From Tilletia caries (taxonomy: Eukaryota > Basidiomycota > Exobasidiomycetes > Tilletiales > Tilletiaceae): 64,000 bases of DNA. The DNA lies in assembly GCA_032718865.1 (NCBI GenBank), contig JALUTQ010000001.1:372001-436000 (forward strand), read 5' to 3'. Positions 41,732-53,658 of the stretch are shown piece by piece (position 1 is the first letter of the stretch; every line of letters begins with the position of its first letter). The notes under the pieces were generated by a model, which did no database searches, was not told the origin of the DNA, and worked only from the letters and a program-made list of their open reading frames with translations. Made by a program: the position numbers and the translations under genes.

Positions 41732-42400
41732 CTAGATTCCGGATCGCGTTCTGTAACTGCTGGGCGTCGGTCTGTCGGGAAGGGCGCTTGGTTGGTTCTT
41801 GAGAGCGGTCCCGATTGCGTCGGTTTTCCGAGGGTCGGTATACGTCCGAGGGTCGGTAGTAGGGTTGGGTTGTTCGGTAGTCGCGGGATCGAGTACTGGC
41901 GGTGTCTTGGGGTCTTCGTCGAGGCTCGGGGGGGAGGGGGATCGGTTTGACCGGCGGTACTGACACCTTTCGGTCGTTCTGGCTGCTCGAGGGGTTGGCG
42001 TGTATCGCTCGTTCCGTAGTCGAAGCTGGTGGGCCTCAAGGCTCTCCAATCTTGATTCGAGGTCGGAGTTGAATCGATCGAGGCGTGGAGCGTGCTTCTC
42101 GATTCCTTGTAGCGCTCGTTGAAGTCGCTCGGCGGTCTCGCGGAGGTGATCGAGGTCGATGTCCTTGAGTAGCTCCTTTAGGGGCGCTACGATGTCTTGG
42201 AGTTCGTTGGAAGGGGCCTTTTCGGAGGTCGTGGTAGCGTCAACGTCGGTGTCCGATTGCTCTAGCTGGTCTTGGTCCTCGTATTCTCCGTAGTCAGAAT
42301 GAGGTGAGGAGGGGGTTGGCTGGTTGTCTTCGGGGATCCAGTAGTCGGGATCTTCCTCGATGGATCGAGTTGGTGTGTCGAGGTTGTTTGCGCTGGTCAT
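41732..42400 (-). CDS. Extra ORF of gypsy element (acidic, coiled coil)
   Basis: ORF of 222 residues between the 5' LTR and gag. The N-terminal 60 residues are acidic and Ser/Thr-rich (EEDPDYWIPEDNQ). About 68-130 is a likely amphipathic coiled coil (LKELLKDIDLDHLRETAERL, then LESRLESLEAHQLRLRNE). The C-terminal part is basic and Pro-rich (YRRSNRSPSPPSLDEDP). The next frame stays open from about 42039 to 41434 with Arg/Pro/Thr-rich composition in the same frame as gag, so a frameshift could extend it. No family recognised. Its position resembles an N-terminal Gag piece or an accessory protein; the role is unknown. Confidence 0.65.
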   Translation of the reverse strand: MTSANNLDTPTRSIEEDPDYWIPEDNQPTPSSPHSDYGEYEDQDQLEQSDTDVDATTTSEKAPSNELQDIVAPLKELLKDIDLDHLRETAERLQRALQGIEKHAPRLDRFNSDLESRLESLEAHQLRLRNERYTPTPRAARTTERCQYRRSNRSPSPPSLDEDPKTPPVLDPATTEQPNPTTDPRTYTDPRKTDAIGTALKNQPSALPDRPTPSSYRTRSGI

Positions 42401-42460
42401 GAACCTTTTGAACGTTTTTGCTGGAGTGGAACGTTACGTGGGTCGTCCTACTTGGCACAA

Positions 42461-42478
42461 CTCATGCAGTCTCCACCA
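42461..42478 (-). other. Gypsy primer-binding site (putative)
   Basis: On the minus strand, three bases after the 5' LTR end, stands TGGTGGAGACTGCATGAG. TGG is the complement of a tRNA CCA end, so this 18-mer is the expected primer-binding site. I cannot name the tRNA. Confidence 0.6.
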
Positions 42479-42481
42479 ATA

Positions 42482-43818
42482 TGTGGTTGACCGAAAGGCC
42501 GATGGGGTCTCGCTTAGTGCGGGTCTGTGCGGTTCGCTCGGGCCGGAAGAGGTGGGCTCGACCAGTCGGAGAAGGGCCAAGCAGGAGGGATAAGACTTGC
42601 GAGGCGATTGAAGAGGGTGAGGGTCGTATGAGGAGTAGGTGAATGAAGGGTAGAGTTGAGAGGGATCTTTGTAGAGTCAGGAGTCAGGCAATTCAAACGA
42701 GAGAGAGATTCTGGGAGAACAAGGTGTGGATTTCTTCTGCGAGTGAGGAAAGAGACAGGGCTTTTATAGCTAGAGAAGGACAGGATTGGTAGCTATGGAG
42801 CGTGTGTGCGTGTGGGTGACGGAGCAGGATGGAGGGTGGCCTCGGTGCGATCGAACAGGGGAGGATGGTGGTCTTGGGCGATTGAACAGAGGAGGATGAT
42901 GGCCTTGGGCGATCGAGCAGAGGAGGATGATGGGGGTGGTTGAGCAGGATGGAGGGTGGCCTCAATGCGGTCGAACAGGGGAGGATGATGGTCTTGGGCG
43001 ATCGAGCAGAGGAGATTGACGGTCTTGGGGATCGAGCTGGAGAGGATGTGTTGACGGTCTTGGAGTGTCGGGCAGGAGAGAATGTGTTGACGGTCTTTTG
43101 GGGCCTCGAGCAAGAGAAGGATGTGTTGACGGTCTTTGGGACCTTGAGCAAGAGAAGGGTGTGTTGACTTGTCTTGGAGTTTCGAGCAAGAGAAGGATGT
43201 GTTGTCGGTCTTGGACGTTGCTCAAGACCTTCGCCTCTTGGGGAGTGACGAGGTTGAGGACCGCGTCTTCATGGTGGGAGAGGGCCGCGGCTTGGTGGGA
43301 GACGCCGTCTTGGGTGCCGGGGGTGTGGACTGCTTCTCGATGAGGAGTGCTGACTCGGGTGCTGGGAGTGTGTTTGGGTTCGGTGTGGACTGCTTCTCAA
43401 TGCGGAAGGTCTCGTCGATCTTGGCTCGTTGCTGTGCAAGCGGAGGCTCGTCAGGGCTCGGGGACGGGGTTGGCGAGCGGGAGAGGGTGAGTGTGACGAC
43501 GAGTGTGGGTGTTGGCCTTCGGCCGTCGGACGCTGCATCCGGAGAGCCTTGCTGAGCCACTGCGAAGGCTGGTCGGTGTCCGCATGTGGTATAGCTGTAG
43601 CGGGGTGGAAAGAAGGGTCATGTTGGAAGGAGAGGATGGGAGATGATGGAGCTGCGTGAGGGAACGGAGATGAGGAGCAGGCTTGGGTGAATGCATGAAG
43701 CCGGGTTCAGGAATAATGAGATGTTCTTTGATCGGGATGGGTAGCGTGGCTGGCCGTTTATCCGGGAGAGATGAGACTGGAGTGACCTAGCCGCGAGGGG
43801 GTCTGAGCGGCTACCACA
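42482..43818 (-). repeat. Gypsy 5' LTR (right copy)
   Basis: 1337 bp, TG...CA, nearly identical to the left LTR. It has one copy of the 45-base unit where the left LTR has two, and G5 where the left has G9 (near 42930). A TATA-like CTATAAAAG on the minus strand is at about 42760-42770. Tandem units of about 39 bases (GATGTGTTGACGGTCTT core) fill about 43040-43217. Confidence 0.93.
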
Positions 43819-43823
43819 CATGC
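43819..43823. repeat. Target-site duplication, right of gypsy
   Basis: CATGC directly after the LTR end CTACCACA, matching 32371-32375. Confidence 0.92.
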
Positions 43824-43984
43824 TTATGTGAGCACATCTAATCTTATCTAATCTTATCTTATCGTTCTTGTTTGCGTCGGAACTCGGGAGGAAGAAAAGT
43901 TGGAGTGTGAGCTTCGCGAAGGAGCGAGCAGACTGAGGTCGACGATGAACACCAGCTCTCTGTCCAACCGACTTCTTGAGTAGA

Positions 43985-46539
43985 ATGTATCGCACTGCCA
44001 TTCTGCGCATCTCGTCGTCGCGCGCGGCACAGACGCTGCCAACGGCGGCGGTAGCAAGTGCAAGTGCAGCGAGTGCGAGTGCGGGCCAGCCTCGACTCAA
44101 GTTTGACGATGCCACCGCTCCCTCAGCGACGCTGTCCCCGGGCCTGCTCGAAATGGTACACGCACAGCTTGGTCCCAAAGCAAAGCCGACTCATGTGCAG
44201 GAACTCTGCCTCCACCACTTCTTCCCGCCTCCGCCGACTTCCGCCAAGGGGAAACAGAAGGCAGCCTCACACTGGCTCAAGGCAGATGCGCTAGGTCCAA
44301 CGGAGACCCTCATCGCAGCAGAGACAGGAAGCGGAAAGACGATGGCCTACCTTCTCCCGCTTCTCCATCATCTCAAGGCCACCGACCGAGATTTTCACCC
44401 CTCGCCTGACGTCGACCTCGTCCAACCACGGGCCATCATCCTCGCTCCCACCCACGAGCTCGCACGACAACTCGCGGGCGCGGCAAAAAACCTCTGCCAT
44501 ATCGACAAGCTCAAAGTCCTCTGTCTTTCCTCCGGAGGCTGGCTCGATACTCTTCGTGTTGGAGTAGCTCAACTCTCCCATGCTCACGGGCCTCAGTCCG
44601 AAAGTACGCTCGATACGATGGAAGCAGAGGAAAATGGACAAGGAGGTGCAACGGCGGGGCCTACGGGACGTTTCTTACATCCAGACATCATCGTCAGCAC
44701 GCCCAGCAGATTGCTATCCACACTCTCCAACGCTCGCGAAGTCAATACCATCATCGACGATGCCGCGGCTGTGGCCGAGCTCCGACGAAACGGTCGGCCA
44801 AGCGACAGAAACGCACGAGCTGCGGCTGCAGCTGCGCGAAAGAAGGAGGATCGTCAGCCACTGATTAGCCTCGTAAACGTACGCTCCGTCGTCATTGACG
44901 AAGCCGATGTCCTCCTCGCTCCAGACTTTGGACCCGGTACCCGAGCAGTCCTACATCTGGCGCGCAAAGAACAAGCCGCAGCCTCGCCGGCCGAAGAGGA
45001 TGCAGAGTCGGAGGAAGCTGCTGCTTCATCATCATCCAAACTGACCCTGGACGACATCACTGCTCCGCATCCGAACCCCAAAAGATCGAAGCACGTCGAA
45101 TCTCTTGTCAGTGACGAATCATCCTCATCCGATTCTTCGTCCTTCCCTTTCGACCTCATCCTCGCCACCGCCACCATCCCAACTTCGCTTGCAAGCTATT
45201 TGCGCAACACCCACCCAAACATCACTACCTTGGCCTCCAATCGGCTCCATAAGCTTCCCTCGCGTCTCAAGGCTGACTTTGTCGATCCGGGCGGAAATAA
45301 GATGGCTGCCATTGCGGGGCAGATTCGCAAGGTTCTCGGCGAGACGCCGTCTGCGAACGAAAAAGGGGAGGGAAACGGCAATCCGGCCCCTAATAAGGTG
45401 CTCATCTTCATGAATCGGTCTACGTCCGTAGACCTTTTGAGCAAGTACTTGACCGAGAATGGGATCAGGTGAGTGTCAACACTTTCATTCAAGGCAGACC
45501 TCAGTCATTCCTGGCTCACTGGCTTTTTTTACCCTCACGCAGCAATGTCGCTGTGACCTCCTCAGCGGGAACGCGAAGCAAAAAGTCGAACGCGCATATC
45601 AAGACGTTCCTGCGCGAAAGCAAGCTGTCGGACCAGCGCCACCATACCAAGTCTGCGGCAGAGAACGAAGAAGCGAGCATGAAAACCGAGGAGGAGATTG
45701 AGGCTACGTACATCGAAGAAGAGAAGCCGGACGAGGAAGTCACGTTGCCATCAGCCTCTTCGACTTCGACTCCGACTGCAACTGCAACTTCGACTTCGAC
45801 TCCGACCTCGTCTTCGCCCGCTTCCCCTCCTCCGCGAGTGCTCATCACGACCTCCCTCCTCTCCCGCGGCCTTGACTTCGATCCGTCCGTGACACACGTA
45901 TTCCTCCCCGACCGCATCTCCTACTCCACATCCGGCTTCGGCTCCCGTCGTCTCGCTGTTTCTGTGCCCGGCACACCTACTTCCTCTTCTTCGTTGGACA
46001 CGGCCGTGGCGAGCGTGGCTGTGGCGGGAATCAACGAACTCGAGCTTCTCCATCGGGCTGGGCGGGCCGCGCGCGCGGGATCGTCGGGTAAACTCGTCAT
46101 CTTCGACAAGAGAGCCGCTGTGGCTGCTTCGCGCTCTGCGGGCGGTGCTTCGGCTGGTGGGAACCGGAAGGGGATGGCTATGATCAGGAATAAACAGGGG
46201 AAGTATGTTCCCCGTGCTGCGGAGCCGTTGCGGAAGGCTGTGAGGGGCTTGCTTGTTCCGAAGAAGAGGACGGCGGGTCCGGGGGCATGGTCGCCGATGC
46301 CGAGGACCACAACAGGTGGTGTGTCCTCCTCGTCAGCGCGTGGTGGCGGGCCACAGGGCAGGAGAGGAGAAGCATTTGCACCGAGAACGGCGGGTGGCGA
46401 CGGGTCAAAGGGCCAGAGAGGGGATACATCTACATCGAGAACGTCAGGCGGCAGCGGCGGGAAGACCAGGCCTGCCTTGCACTTGTCCTCATCGTCCTCA
46501 CGCTCGCCGAGCGGCCGGACGCCGTCGTTCAGGCGCTGA
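43985..46539 (+). CDS. MRH4: Mitochondrial DEAD-box RNA helicase Mrh4
   Basis: ATP-dependent RNA helicase needed for assembly of the large mitochondrial ribosomal subunit (family knowledge). Exons 43985-45468 and 45543-46539 give 826 residues. The start MYRTAILRISSSRAAQTLPT is a basic, Ser-rich mitochondrial presequence. Motifs: I AAETGSGKT, Ia APTHELARQ, II VIDEADVL (DEAD), III LATATIP, IV VLIFMNRST, V TSLLSRGLDFDPSVTHV, VI HRAGRAARAG. Two low-complexity insertions, acidic/Ser near 335-385 and Glu/Ser/Thr near 520-590, make it longer than yeast Mrh4 (561). The C-terminus is Gly/Arg/Ser-rich. Its 5' flank is cut by the gypsy insertion, whose target duplication ends 161 bases before the ATG, so regulatory sequence may have been displaced. 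It is convergent with the Trf4-type gene. Confidence 0.9.
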
Positions 46540-46701
46540 TTTCCAGCGAGAGATCCGATGTACATATCATACTTTTTGCGACCATAGTAATCTGCCTTCA
46601 ACCGTTCAACGCCGCAGGGTTCCGAAGATACAAACAGTTGCGAACACGATGAGAAACACCTGATGGAATAAGGGAGCAGGGGAGGTATATACAGTAACGC
46701 T

Positions 46702-49219
46702 TCACTGCTGTGCAGCCGCGCCCATGAATACAACGTCGTTGTCACTGGAATCATTCGAGCCGGTGGCGTTGCCCTTGCTCGCCCAGAAATCATCAACCTC
46801 CCTCCTCGTCGCACGCCGCTTCGCCGGCGAAGTCGAATCCGACGCGCGTGCCCGCTTCCGAGGAACCGGAGCGTCATCTTGGTCCTCGTCGTCCGAGACG
46901 ATGATCCCGTCAGCAGCGGCCGTATACGCACGAGCTTCGCCGTCGCCGTTGCTCTCGCCCGCGGAAGATGCCGAGTCGTCCAGAACGAAGGCAGTCTCGA
47001 CCGCCTGTCCAGGAGCCAAGCCTTTCTGGCCCTCGGCTGCCTTCCCGGTGCGTCGACTTGAGCCCACAGTCGCGTACCGGGACTCTTCCTCTTCACCGTC
47101 CGATTCGTCATCGATCGGGATGACGTCCTCCTCAGAAGCACCTCTTTGCTGGCCATTTGTCGAAGCTCGAATGCTGGCCACAACCGCGCGGTTAATACTA
47201 CTGGCCAGCGCTTTGCGGGATGATTTAGCAGCTTTGGGATCTGTACGCGATGATGTTCGTGAATCTGCTATCCTTTTCACGGTCGAAGGTCCTGGTTCGG
47301 GTGTGATCCGCGCCGTGGGTCGACCCAGTTTGTGCTGAAGCTCATTGGAATCCCATAGTTTCTTGATCTGTTCATTGCACGCACAAGATAAATTGAGCAT
47401 TCGAAAGCCTGGAAATCATCTCTTCGTTTTATTCGGCTCACCTTCTTGCGATGTTTGATCGTCGACGGCTTGATTCCGAACAGCTTTCCCAACAGGCTCA
47501 TCGGGTCCTTGGCACCAGCATTGTCCATCTCTGCCATCAGCATCTGGCGCGCCCACTCGTCTTCGTCGTCCGAGTATCGGCTGTTGCCCTTCTTTTTCTT
47601 GGCGGCGTTTCGTATTTGCTCGGCGGATTGGCGGGTTCCCGACGGCCCTCCTAGCTGCATTGATCGCTCACCGATCGCAGAGGAGATCAGGTCGAAGCCA
47701 CCAGCTAGGGCTGATTTCACTTCGTAGAAGTTGAACGACCCGGCTGCAACGTCGTTTGCTGTATTACGTCAGGATTTAGTCAGTGCGTCGTTCAGTGATC
47801 GAATCATGTAGCTGATGGACTGTGACTCACTCGGATCGAGCGGGTCTTCAAGGCATAGCTTCAATGATCCCCTGTGATCAGTCCAGCCCCGCATAGCTTT
47901 GTTGAAGTAGCTCCCTTTCCCCCGTATGCTGATGCCAAGCTCATCGTAGCCGAATCGCTTCCCGTACAGCTCGAGATATTCAAGGAGCAGAACCCCAAGA
48001 TTTCTGGCCGGATCGATCTCACATCGTTGGATGCGAGGGTGCATCTGAAGGTGGGAAAGCTTTTGAGCTTGGTTTGCTAGCAATGTAGCATTTATGAGTA
48101 GGACTGACCTGCATAAAGCTGATGGCAGTCAGAATGACGCTGTAACTTCCCAGACCGCCAAGATAGACTTCGCTCAGATTGCGGGCTGAGAGAAGCTGCT
48201 TGATGACCATGATGAGCGGTCGAAGGGCCGGTTGCTGGACGAGGTTGTCGAGAATGTAGTCGGCTGCGGTCAGGCCATTTGCCTGATTGACGGAGATGTC
48301 GATCTTGTAATCGCCGTACGCGCAGATGAACTTTATGATGGGAACCTTTGCTTTGGCTATGATCTGTACGTTGCCTTGGGTGAGGTTGTTCGTCCGGAGA
48401 ATGTATGCCATGTTTCGTAGCACCATTTCTCGGGACTGCGTGTTCATTGCGGACGACAACACGACTAAATCGATATCGCTGTTGGCGATTCAGACAGTAA
48501 AGTTTGAGCGTTGCCAGAGGAAAAGTCGAGGCCTGTATGCGATGGACTTACCCTTCGGGTAGGTACAGCTGAGTGTTGTGCGACCCAAATGGTCGGACAT
48601 CTGCGTCTGGCCACTTGGACTGTATGGCCTTCCGTATCAATGCGATGACCATATCGCGGCATTCGAGCTCAGCAGTGGTAGGCATCAGCCATTGGTCGAA
48701 AGCCATGATCTCACGGTGAAGCCTGTGAAGGACAGCAAGGCGACTCAGTGACGCTGGGAATAATTCGAGATTTTCCAGGACCAACTGAACTCACATCTCC
48801 GCTCCATTTCTGCATTGATCCCAGTCAACGTCCATTGACCATGGTGTGCTCGCCGCAAAGAGCTCTTGACGCTCCTTCTTACTGAGCCTGTTCTCGTCCG
48901 CAGCAATCTCATTGTGCTTCCGCTTCGTTCCCGACAGCCGGGGCCCAGATGGAAGCGTTGCTGAGGAAGAAAAGGCGGAAGCCACTGTGGCGGCGGCGGC
49001 GGCGGCGCTGGATGAGGTGGACGCCTGAGGATTGCTCTGCGCAGGCGCTGATTGCTGGCTGCTCTTCCCTGCTCCCCGCTGCGCTGTGGCCGCTGCCATC
49101 AGCCCTGCAATGCGGTTGCGCGTCGTTCCGGAACCCTCAGCTTGTGCTCCTCCAACCCGGGTTCCCCCTGGCTCCGCATCGAAGGAGATGAAGTCCTCGC
49201 CGTCGAATGCGGTCGTCAT
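46702..49219 (-). CDS. TRF4: Non-canonical poly(A) polymerase, Trf4/Cid14 type
   Basis: Catalytic subunit of the TRAMP RNA-surveillance complex, adding short A tails to nuclear RNAs for exosome decay (family knowledge). Six exons: 49219-48795, 48722-48552, 48478-48109, 48044-47831, 47758-47442 and 47367-46702, giving 720 residues. The nucleotidyltransferase core has LHREIMAFDQWLMPTTAELE, FGSHNTQLYLPEGDIDLVV (GS motif and catalytic Asp pair, split by intron 2) and the third Asp in YKIDISVNQANG. The central domain has RPLIMVIKQLLSARNLSEVY and GGLGSYSVILTAISFMQ. The PAP-associated part has NLGVLLLEYLELYGKRFGYD, KLCLEDPLDPTNDVAAGSFN and FYEVKSAL. The C-terminal 220 residues are acidic and disordered with basic patches. 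All phases agree. Confidence 0.93.
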
Positions 49220-49571
49220 TGCGTCTTGCTCTTCCTGGGTAGAGCTTGCCTTATCTTGCCTTCACCGCGCTCGCTGCGATCGTCACTGCCTTCGGCCTCA
49301 TCCACCTTCCTCAGGTGCCTGGTCTTCCAAGTTTTTGATGTGCGACTTCCTCCGCTTCCTCACGTGACTGAATGCGACGATAGCATCGAGAGCCTTGCCG
49401 ACGACATCGAGCTCAACACGCAGCCGCAACAGTGAGAGAAAGGAAGATAGCGCGAGAGATTCTTGCCAAGGTGAACAGGACTGCGCGTGCACTGGAGAAC
49501 CTCACTCCCTTGCTGACCTTCTCTTTGTGTCTTTCCCACCCCTCCACGCCCTTATTGAAGACCCGCGCAGG

Positions 49572-52500
49572 ATGGCACCGCATACATCGTCGGATGCTCA
49601 TAGCAGCAGCAGGGACAGGGACAGAGACAGGGACAGCAGTCGTAAGCATCATCGCACCTCTTCTTCTGCTGCCACATCCGCCCACCACCACTCCTCGCTC
49701 TCGCGCAGAGATCGTTCGCCAACACGCTCTCGTTCTCCCCGTTCCCGTTCCCGCTCTCCTCCGCCACGCTCTTCCGCTTCCTCAAGACCACAAGATTCCT
49801 ATCGAAGACGCGACCAAGACCGTGTGAGCGACCGGGATCGAGACAGAGACTACGGCAGAGATCGTGATCGCGACCGTGATTGGGACCGGGACAGGAACCG
49901 AGGCAAGGACCGATCTGATGGCGGGCATCATCGATCGTCTTCGCATCGGTACGAGGATGATGAGCGAGATCGATATCGCTCTTCTGATCGCTCCTCGTAT
50001 GGTCGTGAGCGTGACCGCGACCGAGACCGCGAGCGAGATCGAACTTATGACCGGGACCGAGGTGTGAGTAGCGCAGCAGCCCTTGCTAGAGCAAAGTCAC
50101 CGCCTCCTCCACCCCCTCCGTCTCTACCAGCTCGACCCCCGCCACCGACTCCAGCAGGTCTACCAGCACCCCCAGTGCCCGCACCCGCATCAGCGTCACT
50201 TCCTCCCCGACCCACTCCTGCTCCCGCCGCAGCTTTTGGCAATGACGACAGTCATGCTGCCCCGGCGCCCCTCAAGAAGTTCGACTTGTCCCAATTACCA
50301 GACGTCGACATGAACGATGTTCAGCCACCGGACGAGGATGAGGAGGATCTGGAAACATACGAGGAAGGCTCCACAAAACCTCGCTCACCACGTGCGGCAA
50401 GAGCAGCCTCTCCCACAATTGATGCGGCGGCGGGAGATGCAACAGACGAAAATGCGGCGGCGGAGGAAAAGATGGATGAGGCCAAGGATGATGATGAGGT
50501 CGATGATCTCGATGCCTTCATGGTCAACGTCGAGCAAGAGGTGGCCAAGGTGAACAAGGAGGACGAGAAGCGCTTTGGAAAGGGCAAGGCGAAAGCCACG
50601 GTCCTGGAGCCTGTGGACGACGAAGCGGAAGAGGAGGCCGCTCCGGACGCGGATGATCTGGATGCGGGCCTACTTCGGGCGGAAGACATCCTTGCGCTCG
50701 CCGCCAAGAAGGTCAAGAAGAAGGAGATGCCGACGGTAGATCATGGCAAAGTCAATTACGAAACGTTCCAGAAAGCCTTCTACCACCCTCCTGTCGAGGT
50801 CCAAGAGATGTCAGAGGATCAAGCCGAAAATCTGCGCCTCGAACTCGACGCAATCGCAGTCCGAGGCAAGGACTGCCCCAAGCCCATCACGAAATGGTCG
50901 CACTGTGGTCTACCAGCATCGTGTCTGGACGTCATCAAGAAGCTGGAATATAAGTCGCCAACTCCGATCCAAGCCCAGGCCATCCCTGCTATCATGTCTG
51001 GTCGCGACATAATCGGTGTCGCAAAGACAGGCTCAGGCAAAACGATGGCATTCCTCCTTCCCATGTTCCGTCACATAAAAGCCCAGCGTGCCGTCGAGAA
51101 CCTGGAGGGCCCCATCGGTCTGATCATGACACCCACGCGCGAGCTTGCGGTGCAGATATTCCGAGAGAGCAAGCCTTTCCTCAAATCGCTTGGAATACGG
51201 GCTGTATGCGCGTACGGAGGCGCGCCGATTTCGGAGCAAATTGCGGAGATGAAGCGCTCGGCGGAAATCGTAGTCGCAACACCTGGGCGAATGATCGATC
51301 TTTTGACGGCAAACAACGGCAGAGTGACCAATCTGCGGCGGGTCACCTATCTTGTCCTGGACGAGGCTGACCGCATGTTCGACATGGGTTTTGAACCTCA
51401 GGTTATGAAGATTGTCAACAACATCCGACCGGATCGCCAGACTGTCCTTTTCTCTGCAACCTTCCCCAAGCAGATGGAAAGTCTGGCCCGAAAAGTCCTG
51501 CGGAACAAGCCACTGGAAATCACTGTCGGTGGAAGGAGTGTTGTTGCCCCGGAGATCGAGCAGATCGTCGAAGTTCGGGAAGAAGGCACGAAGTTCAACC
51601 GACTGTTGGAGGTCTTGGGGCAGATGTACAACGAGGAGGAAGATGCTCGGACGTTGGTCTTTGTGGAACGTCAAGAAGCAGCGGATGACCTCCTCCGTCA
51701 ACTCATGTTGAAAGGATATCCCACCATGAGTCTGCACGGCGGCAAGGACCAAACGGACCGCGACTCCACGATTCAAGACTTCAAGAATGGGATCGTTCCC
51801 ATCTTGACAGCTACTTCGGTTGCCGCCCGCGGATTGGATGTGAAGCAGCTGAAGCTTGTCATCAATTACGACGCTCCCAATCACCTGGAGGACTACATCC
51901 ACCGAGCCGGTCGCACTGGGCGTGCGGGGAACAAAGGTACCTGTATCACTTTCATCACCCCTCAGCAAGATCGATTTGCAAGAGACCTCATCGCAGCCTT
52001 GAAAGCCAGCAAGGTCGCCATACCGGCAGAGCTCGAGGCGCTCTATGAAACCTTCAAGGAGAAGCTGGCGCAAGGCAAAGCCCACGCTGCAGGATCTGGG
52101 TTCGGCGGCAAAGGCCTCGAGCGACTGGAAAGCGATCGTGAGAAGGCACTTCGGGCGCAGAAGTCGGCGTATGGCGAAGGAGGTGGCGAGGGTACAGCCG
52201 AGGGTGCAGGCGAAGGTGCAGCCAAGGTCAAGGAGGAAGAAGCGGTGGCGGCAGTGAGCAGTTTGGAGATCAAGGTCCAGAAGGGTGCTGCGCCATCGAC
52301 TTCTACGGGCGCAGGATCGAGCGAGGCCTTCGATCGCGCCAATGAACTGACGATCGAAGTCAAGAAGGGTGCTGCGCCTGAGAACATCCGGTCGAACAAG
52401 ACGGCTGGAGGGCCTGCGTCTGCGTCGAATCCTGCTCTTGATGCTGTGCAGGAGCGGCTGAAGGCGATCGCGGGTGCGGACACGAACAAGCTTGCGAGCG

Positions 52501-53076
52501 CGCTGGCTGCGATCAATGCCATGCAGAAGAGGCCTCCTACTGGTGCACAAGCAGAACAGGCGCGCAAGCCGAAGGATCCGGATGCGACGGACTATCACGC
52601 CATCGTTCCCATCAACGAGTGAGTCAAGCCTTCGAGAGCATGCTTTTGTTTTGGATTTGATGATAATTCTGACCCGATGCTTTCTTTTCACGCAGCTTCC
52701 CTCAACGTGCAAGATGGCGAGTAACTAATAAGGAGACGATGAGCGAGCTCATAGATACGACTGGCGCTTCAGGTATGTTTCGCATTCTCGCTTCCTTCTA
52801 CAAGTGTTATCAGATTCGGGAGCTCTATGTGCTGACAATTCACCATACGGCGACATCCCAGTGACGAACAAGGGTCAATTCTACGAGAAGGGCAAAGAAC
52901 CTGGACCGGGCGAGCCACCGAAGCTGCAACTCCTCATCGAGAGCAACGACGAGAGCCGGGTGGAGCATGCTGTGCGGGAGATCAAGCGGTTGCTCTTGGA
53001 GGCTACTCAGGCCGCGCTCGAGGCGGAGGCGAGGGGACCTCAACATCATGCCCCCGGGCGGTATTCTGTCGTCTAG
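49572..53076 (+). CDS. PRP5: Pre-mRNA splicing DEAD-box helicase Prp5
   Basis: ATPase that remodels U2 snRNP and proofreads the branch-site duplex before prespliceosome formation (family knowledge). Exons 49572-52618, 52696-52772 and 52862-53076 give 1112 residues. The N-terminus is RS/RD-rich (many RDRDRD runs), then poly-Pro, then acidic. The Prp5-specific DPLD-like region appears as [14 protein letters not shown]. Helicase motifs: Q near [21 protein letters not shown], Ia [53 protein letters not shown]. The C-terminal family block [38 protein letters not shown] and [11 protein letters not shown] is spread over the last three exons, confirming the splices. The start at 49572 ([10 protein letters not shown]) is the first ATG of the frame. 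The gene is divergent from the Trf4-type gene 353 bases away. Confidence 0.94.
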
Positions 53077-53354
53077 AATTCAAGGCGACCAAACGAAATG
53101 CACAACTCTTGGTTATGCGAACCTTTCCTCCAGCTTTCGAGTCCTGGGCCCTGGCCTACGGGCACCTGGCACACGACACGGACCCGCCCCGAAAACGAAC
53201 GCGTAACACGCAGATCACAATTTACTGTCATGAACTCTTTGGAGCGATCTTGATTCTTGCGCCTCTGTGCCCTGATAGCCTGATATCGATCCGCTGACCA
53301 TGCTGAGAGGAGATCCACTTTCATCAGACATTGCTTCTCGTACCCTTTCCAGCA

Positions 53355-53359
53355 CGGCG
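53355..53359. repeat. Target-site duplication, left of copia
   Basis: CGGCG before the LTR; the same five bases follow the right LTR at 59107-59111. Confidence 0.7.
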
Positions 53360-53658
53360 AGTTGTGAGACGGCACTGGCCACCGGCAGACACGGGGTGTC
53401 CGGGTGACTGGGAAGTGCCGGAGTGTCAAGCTGCTGTCCTATGTCCGCGTGGCAGCAGTGAGGGAAGAAGAAAATCTTCTTCGCGTTCACTCTGTACTTA
53501 GCTACCACTACCTTTTTCTCAATCATACACCTGCTTCAGCTGGTAACAAGACTCATATTGCGCATAGCACCCATTCAACCATACAAGAAGGTGAGTGGGC
53601 GCGTCCCTTACCGTTGGAGTCCGGGCTGGGAGCTCACGCTCGACCCCTTCTCACAACT
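53360..53658 (+). repeat. Copia 5' LTR
   Basis: 299 bp. The outer limits were set by the only choice that gives a perfect 5-base target duplication: AGTTGTGAG...CTCACAACT. It contains the invariant CACCTGCTTCAGCTGGTAAC and ACAAGAAGGTGAGTGGGCG. Confidence 0.88.

Larger units (their letters stand above)
32376..43818 (-). mobile_element. Ty3/gypsy LTR retrotransposon with SUMO-like Gag
   Basis: Element of 11,443 bases, transcribed on the minus strand. LTRs begin TG and end CA: 42482-43818 is the 5' LTR (1337 bp) and 32376-33762 the 3' LTR (1387 bp). They differ mainly by one 45-base minisatellite unit, a 4-base G-run change and a few single bases, so the insertion is recent. CATGC is duplicated at both sides. 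Order along the coding strand: LTR, primer-binding site, an extra coiled-coil ORF (42400-41732), Gag with five ubiquitin-like domains and a capsid (from 41409), a -1 shift, zinc knuckle and protease start (to 37637), an in-frame TGA, rest of protease, RT, RNase H and integrase (to 33755), a G-rich polypurine tract, LTR. Integrase lies after RNase H, as in Ty3/gypsy. Whether it is still mobile depends on whether the TGA and the frame change are recoding signals or damage. Confidence 0.93.

Noticed and set aside
45921..47183. Minus-strand open frame of 420 codons over Mrh4 and the Trf4 C-terminus
   Set aside because: It crosses two convergent genes, is compositionally biased (Arg/Ser/Pro) and lacks any recognisable domain.
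51033..52712. Long minus-strand open frame (559 codons) opposite Prp5
   Set aside because: It lies antisense to well-conserved helicase motifs and has no family resemblance; it is a mirror of the GC-rich coding strand.
53361..53657. Copia LTR limits GTTGTGAG...CTCACAAC or TGTGAG...TCACA
   Set aside because: Neither gives a target duplication; shifting to AGTTGTGAG...CTCACAACT gives a perfect CGGCG on both sides.
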